From positions 1 through 64,000 of the forward strand of contig NZ_VEIY01000009.1 in the NCBI RefSeq assembly GCF_007680845.1: a DNA stretch of 64,000 nt. The letters run 5' to 3'. The translations under genes and the position numbers were made by a program. The DNA is from Curtobacterium pusillum (GTDB lineage: Bacteria; Actinomycetota; Actinomycetes; Actinomycetales; Microbacteriaceae). A model generated the notes under the pieces. It was not told the origin of the DNA. It ran no database searches and was given only the letters and a program-made list of their open reading frames with translations. Below are positions 59,925 to 64,000 of this stretch, one piece after another (the first letter of the stretch is position 1; every line of letters begins with the position of its first letter).

Positions 59925-60868
59925 CCGCCAGCACCGTGCCCACCGCGTCTTCCGTCCAGCAGGACCGTCGCACCCCCGACCGTCAGCAGCTCCGGCGACG
60001 AGCGGCCGTGAAGAAACGCACCGCGACCGTCGCGTGGTGGGTCGGCGTCGTCCTCGTGAGCGTCGTCACCGTCGCGCCGCTGGTCTGGACCCTCGCGACG
60101 TCCCTGAAGCCCGCGGGGGAGATCCTCGCGCACTCGCTGTCGCTCATCCCTGCCAGCCCGACCGTCCAGAACTACGTCGACGCCGTGACCACGGTGCCGT
60201 ACGGCCGGTACTTCGTGAACACGCTGATCCTCGGCGTCGGCGGAGCCGTCGCGAACCTGTTCTTCGGGTCGCTCGCCGGGTACGCGCTCGCGAAGCTCCG
60301 GTTCGCCGGTCGGCAGGCCGTCTTCGTCACGTTCCTCTCGTCGCTCATGGTGCCGAGCATCGTCACGATGATCCCGACCTTCCTCGTCCTGCGACACTTC
60401 CCGCTCCTCGGCGGCAACGACCTCAGCGGCAACGGCGGACTCGGCCTGATCAACACCTACTGGGCCGTCATCGTCCCCGGGGCGGCCGGCGCCTTCGCGG
60501 TCTTCTTCATGAAGCAGTTCTTCGAGTCCCTGCCCGACGAGCTCGGGGAGGCGGCACGCATCGACGGCGCCGGCGAGTTCCGGATCTTCGCGTTGATCTA
60601 CTTCCCGCTCACGAAGGCGGGGCTCGCCGTCCTCGGACTGCTCAGCTTCCAGGCCGGGTGGAACAACTTCCTCTGGCCGCTCATCGTCCTCAACGACCCG
60701 AAGATGATGACCGTCCAGGTCGGCCTCGCCGGGTTCGTGAACAACTACACGACGAACTACGGGCCGCTCATGGCCGGGACCGTCATCACGATGATCCCCG
60801 TCCTGGTCGTGTTCATCCTCGCTCAGCGCTGGATCATCGAGGGCATCTCCTTCGCCGGCAACAAGTGA
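59921..60868 (+). CDS. Carbohydrate ABC transporter permease (CUT1, MalG/UgpE type)
   Basis: A 315-residue partner permease. VAPLVWTLATSLKPAGEIL begins TM1 and the periplasmic loop, FFGSLAGYALAKLRFAG, VPSIVTMIPTFLVLRHFPLL, the EAA loop ELGEAARIDGAGEFRIFALIYFPLTK as a block, and QRWIIEGISFAGNK at the end are all standard. ATG 59921 overlaps the first permease stop by four bases (ATGA). Membrane-embedded half of the importer. Confidence 0.93.
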   Translation: MTASTVPTASSVQQDRRTPDRQQLRRRAAVKKRTATVAWWVGVVLVSVVTVAPLVWTLATSLKPAGEILAHSLSLIPASPTVQNYVDAVTTVPYGRYFVNTLILGVGGAVANLFFGSLAGYALAKLRFAGRQAVFVTFLSSLMVPSIVTMIPTFLVLRHFPLLGGNDLSGNGGLGLINTYWAVIVPGAAGAFAVFFMKQFFESLPDELGEAARIDGAGEFRIFALIYFPLTKAGLAVLGLLSFQAGWNNFLWPLIVLNDPKMMTVQVGLAGFVNNYTTNYGPLMAGTVITMIPVLVVFILAQRWIIEGISFAGNK

Positions 60869-60915
60869 GTCCTCCGACCCTCCCCTCCTCACCTCCACCC
60901 AAGAAGGAATCGACA

Positions 60916-62172
60916 ATGAAGTCACGACGTCTCCTCGGCGCTGCGGCCGCCCTCGCGGCAGCGGCGCTGGTCCTCACCGCCTGCTCCTCCGGATCGAGCG
61001 GGGCCACCGGCTCCGGCGGCCGACAGCAGGTCACCATGTGGGGCTCCTGGTCGGGTGACCAGGTCAAGCAGATCGACCAGATGACCGCGGCGTTCAACAA
61101 GTCGCAGAAGCAGTACACGGTCAAGTACGTCCCGCAGGAACTCGTGGAGCAGAAGCTCCTCACCGCGATCGCCGGCGGGCAGGTCCCCGACCTCGTGCTC
61201 TGGGACCGCTACCAGACCTCGCTCTACGCGCCGAAGGGGGCGCTCCAGTCGATCGACGACCGGGTGAAGGCCGACGACGTTGACACCAAGGAGTTCTACC
61301 CGCAGGCGCTGACCGAGATGCGGTCCGACGGCAAGCTCTACGGGCTGCCGCTGCTGGTCGACAACCGGTCGCTCGTCTACAACAAGGACCTGTTCAGCAA
61401 GGCCGGCCTCACCCCACCGACGACGTGGGACGAGCTGAAGAGCGACGCAAAGAAGCTCACGGTCACGGAGGGCGGCAAGCTCAAGCAGTCCGGGTTCATG
61501 CTCAACGACCCCGGCCTGTTCTCGATGTGGCTCCAGCAGGCCGGTGGGAAGCTCCTCAACGCGGACGGCACGAAGACCGCGTTCGACAGCCCGCAGGGCG
61601 TCGAGGTCCTCGACTTCTGGAAGTCGTTGCTCGACGACGGCGTCTACACGAACGGGTTCGGCGACAGCAGCGACGTCTTCGCCGCCGGGCAAGCCGCGAT
61701 GAAGTACGACGGCCCGTGGGACGTCCCGAACCTCGACAAGGCCGACGGCCTCGACTGGGCCGTGACCGAACCGGTCGCCGGTCCGGGTGGTGACAAGGGC
61801 GCCGTGATGGGCGGCTTCGGTCTGGTCATCCCGACGGGTGCGAAGAACGCCGACGGTGCGTGGGCGTTCGAGAAGTGGTGGGCGACGAAGGCCTCCAACG
61901 GGGTGAAGTTCGCGAAGATCTCGGGGTGGATCCCCGCCAACCGCGCGTCCGCCAACGACCCGTTCTTCACGGACGACCCGCGGTACGCCGGGTTCGTGAA
62001 GACCCTCGACTACGCGAAGGTGCGCCCCGACGTCGCCGGGTACAGCGACGTCGAGGGCAAGGCGCTCACCCCCGCGCTCCAGAAGTTCATGTCCGGGCAG
62101 CTCACCGCCCAGCAGGCGCTGTCACAGGCCGCGAAGCAGGGCGACCGCATCCTCGAGGAGAACCGCAAGTGA
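60916..62172 (+). CDS. Extracellular sugar-binding lipoprotein (CUT1)
   Basis: A 418-residue solute-binding protein with a signal peptide and lipobox LTAC. It has the group 1 pattern VTMWGSWSGDQVKQIDQMTAAF, YVPQELVEQKLLTAIAGGQVPDLVLWDR, LPLLVDNRSLVYNKDLF and MKYDGPWDV. It would capture alpha-mannan oligosaccharides for the two permeases; the specificity is inferred from the flanking GH76 and GH125 genes. AAGGA precedes ATG 60916. Confidence 0.93.
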   Translation: MKSRRLLGAAAALAAAALVLTACSSGSSGATGSGGRQQVTMWGSWSGDQVKQIDQMTAAFNKSQKQYTVKYVPQELVEQKLLTAIAGGQVPDLVLWDRYQTSLYAPKGALQSIDDRVKADDVDTKEFYPQALTEMRSDGKLYGLPLLVDNRSLVYNKDLFSKAGLTPPTTWDELKSDAKKLTVTEGGKLKQSGFMLNDPGLFSMWLQQAGGKLLNADGTKTAFDSPQGVEVLDFWKSLLDDGVYTNGFGDSSDVFAAGQAAMKYDGPWDVPNLDKADGLDWAVTEPVAGPGGDKGAVMGGFGLVIPTGAKNADGAWAFEKWWATKASNGVKFAKISGWIPANRASANDPFFTDDPRYAGFVKTLDYAKVRPDVAGYSDVEGKALTPALQKFMSGQLTAQQALSQAAKQGDRILEENRK

Positions 62173-63227
62173 CGACGACCACCACGACCGCCACCTGGTC
62201 GGACCGAGCCGACCGGATCCAGGACAGCCTCGGGCAGCTCTACGGAGCACCGTGGCCGCAGTACCTGCACAACTCCTGGCCCGTCGAGCACAGCGACGAC
62301 AGCACGTTCAACTACTGGTGGCTGGCGCACCTGATCGACGTGCGACTCGACGCGCACGAGCGCAGCGGGAGCCCGGAACGGCTCGACCAGGCACGAGCGG
62401 TGCACCGCAACATCGTCGAACGCAACGGCGGCTCGCTGTTCAACGACTACTTCGACGACATGCTCTGGTTCGCGCTCGCGACCCTGCGTCTGCACGACGC
62501 GAGCGGAGAGCCGCGGTACCTCGACGACGCCGTGGCGCTGTTCGACCATTGCGTCGAGCACGGGTGGAACGACACCGGAGGTGCCAGCCTCGCCTGGCGG
62601 AAGCAGCAGCTCGCCTACAAGAACACCCCGGCGAACGGGCCGCTCGTCATCCTCGGCGTGCGGTTGCACGCCCGGACCGGCGAACCCCGGTTCCTCGACC
62701 ACGCCCGGCGGTCGTTCGACTGGATCACCCGGACACTCGTGGACGACGCGGAAGGCTTCGTCGAGGACGGCATCAACCGCGAGGACGACGGCCGCATCGA
62801 CACCCAGTGGCGGTTCACGTACAACCAGGGCCTGTACGTCGGGGCGGCGGTGGAGCTCGCCGGTGCGCTCGCGGACCCAGCCCTGTACGAGGTGGCTGCA
62901 CGCACCGCGACCACGGCGATCGAGCAGCTCTCCGACGGCGTCGTGTTCCGGCAGGAAGGGGACGGCGGCGACGAGGGGCTCTTCAAGGGCGTCTACTACC
63001 GGTACGTCGGGCTCCTGCTCGAGCACCTCCCCGAGGCGGATGCTCGACGGCGCACGATCGTCGACTTCGTCCGTGCGAGCACCGACTCGCTCTGGGGCAG
63101 CCTGCCCGACGGGCTCGACCGTCCCGCGGCCAACACTTGGAACGGCCCGGCGGACGGGCAGGTGCCGTACTCGACGCAGCTCAGCGCCGCGATGGCGACC
63201 GAGTTGCGCGCCCGTCTCGATCCGTAG
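62169..63227 (+). CDS. GH76-like glycoside hydrolase, cytoplasmic
   Basis: A 352-residue (alpha/alpha)6 enzyme with no signal peptide. It has the GH76 acidic pair at residues 96-97 in FNDYFDDMLWFAL, WLAHLIDVRLDAH before it, and DTQWRFTYNQGLYVGAAVEL later, matching the secreted GH76 (YNQGQYAGAAL). GTG 62169 overlaps the binding-protein stop (GTGA). It would act on imported oligosaccharides together with GH125. It is the last gene of the operon. Confidence 0.9.
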   Translation: MTTTTTTATWSDRADRIQDSLGQLYGAPWPQYLHNSWPVEHSDDSTFNYWWLAHLIDVRLDAHERSGSPERLDQARAVHRNIVERNGGSLFNDYFDDMLWFALATLRLHDASGEPRYLDDAVALFDHCVEHGWNDTGGASLAWRKQQLAYKNTPANGPLVILGVRLHARTGEPRFLDHARRSFDWITRTLVDDAEGFVEDGINREDDGRIDTQWRFTYNQGLYVGAAVELAGALADPALYEVAARTATTAIEQLSDGVVFRQEGDGGDEGLFKGVYYRYVGLLLEHLPEADARRRTIVDFVRASTDSLWGSLPDGLDRPAANTWNGPADGQVPYSTQLSAAMATELRARLDP

Positions 63228-63281
63228 TCGAGGGCCCGCCGGTCGGCATCGACGTCCGCGTCGGTGCCGACCGGTTCGTCG

Positions 63282-64000
63282 TCAGTGCCCCGCGGGCGGC
63301 GCCGTCGACGCTCCGAGCACCAGCTGCGCGGGGACGAGGATCTTCCGGGACCCGGCCTCGCCTCGCGCCTGGCGCAACAGCTGCTCGACGGCACGTCGGC
63401 CGACACCGGGCTGGTCCTGGGCGACGTGCGTGAAGCGGAAGAGCCGCCGGTCGAAGGTGGCGTCGGGGTGGTCGAAGCACACCACCGAGACGTCCTCCGG
63501 GATCCGCTTGCCCAGTTGCTCCAACGCATCCCGGAGCAGGAGGGCGATGTTGTACTCGCCGGCGACGAACCCGGTCGCCTCGGGGTGCGCCTCGATGAAG
63601 GACACGAGCCGTGCGACGTCGTCCTCGGGCCGGTCCGTCGACCCCGGCAGCGTCGACTCGATGCCGTGGAAGGCCAACCCGTCGTCGAGCATCTTGTCGT
63701 TGCGGGCGTGCGCGCCGACCCAACCCCGGCGACGGTCGTCGTTCGACGTGACCCGGCTGTCCGAGGTCACCAGTGCCACGGCTCGGTGACCGAGCCCGAA
63801 CAGGTGCTCGGTCGCCGCCGAGCCGGCCGCGATGTTGTCGGTCGAGATGTCCGAGACGGGGATGCCCTCGTACCGGCGGTCGAGGATCACCACCGGGAAC
63901 CCCACCGGGAGGAGCTCGAGGACCGCCGGCGGGATGAACTCCGAGCTGCTCGGCAGCACGATCAGGCCCTGTGCCCGGCGGGACAACGCCCGGATCGCGG
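63282..64000 (-). CDS. LacI-family transcriptional regulator (5' end beyond the window)
   Basis: The C-terminal 239 residues of a LacI/GalR regulator are visible, covering most of the periplasmic-binding-like effector domain: IRALSRRAQGLIVLPSSSE, VVILDRRYEGIPVSDISTD, HLFGLGHRAVALVTSDSR, FVAGEYNIALLLRDAL and VSVVCFDHPDATF. The helix-turn-helix lies outside the window. It is convergent with the mannan operon and is the natural regulator of that locus. Confidence 0.92.
   Translation of the reverse strand, partial: AIRALSRRAQGLIVLPSSSEFIPPAVLELLPVGFPVVILDRRYEGIPVSDISTDNIAAGSAATEHLFGLGHRAVALVTSDSRVTSNDDRRRGWVGAHARNDKMLDDGLAFHGIESTLPGSTDRPEDDVARLVSFIEAHPEATGFVAGEYNIALLLRDALEQLGKRIPEDVSVVCFDHPDATFDRRLFRFTHVAQDQPGVGRRAVEQLLRQARGEAGSRKILVPAQLVLGASTAPPAGH

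Overview
The window is GC-rich DNA (roughly 70 percent by eye) with a strong G/C preference at third codon positions, many GTG starts and 1-4 base gene overlaps. Gene content and order point to an actinomycete of the Microbacteriaceae, probably Curtobacterium or a close relative. I infer this from family resemblance and could not test it by search. The block ftsH-folP-folB-folK-DUF3180-PH-PH-DUF2520-lysS...clpC follows the order known in Mycobacterium tuberculosis, but folE and panC/panD/coaX are missing from their usual slots.

Layout. 0-14 kb: amino-acid catabolism and accessory metabolism, with a MarR regulator divergent from putA, small enzymes, a PSD-like decarboxylase, a nitroreductase, and an Lrp regulator divergent from a ddaH-rocD pair for arginine-type compounds. 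14-17.3 kb: an epimerase, a HEPN/Abi-like gene with a structured leader, and an aldo/keto reductase. 17.4-20.7 kb: tRNA-Phe, tRNA-Asp and tRNA-Glu, then two secreted coiled-coil cell-wall hydrolases (M23 and NlpC/P60). 20.8-37.6 kb: housekeeping core (ppa, tilS, hpt, ftsH, folate genes, PH-domain membrane proteins, lysS, a group-2 sigma factor, NAD kinase, clpC). 37.6-44.5 kb: MarR/SDR pair, SRPBCC, N-acetyltransferase, cold-shock protein, radA, SGNH hydrolase. 44.6-46.9 kb: tRNA-Ser followed by a small island-like segment with a nonsense-interrupted DUF1016 nuclease gene, tiny unknown ORFs and gene fragments. 46.9-50.3 kb: an ABC importer/amidase operon whose 5' end is lost. 50.3-55.9 kb: small regulator-enzyme pairs (TetR/hydrolase, ArsR/MFS) and a deletion scar that beheaded a TetR/NmrA pair. 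55.9-64 kb: an alpha-mannan utilisation locus with secreted GH76, GH125, two sugar permeases, a binding protein, a cytoplasmic GH76-like enzyme and a LacI regulator cut by the window end.

How parts work together. PutA takes proline to glutamate, while DdaH plus RocD take methylarginine/arginine-type compounds through citrulline/ornithine to glutamate semialdehyde, the same intermediate PutA oxidises. In the mannan locus the secreted GH76 would cut an alpha-1,6-mannan backbone, the CUT1 importer would bring in oligosaccharides (its ATPase is not encoded here), and GH125 and the second GH76 would finish degradation under LacI control.

Regulatory architecture is unusually readable. At least eighteen genes have a TANNNT box ending 6-7 bases before the start codon and usually no Shine-Dalgarno, the signature of leaderless transcription; I used it to choose starts. 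Clear operators lie beside MarR, TetR and ArsR genes, a ClgR-like box precedes clpC, and TGTTAC repeats precede the cell-wall hydrolases. Two families of large intergenic palindromes recur between genes.
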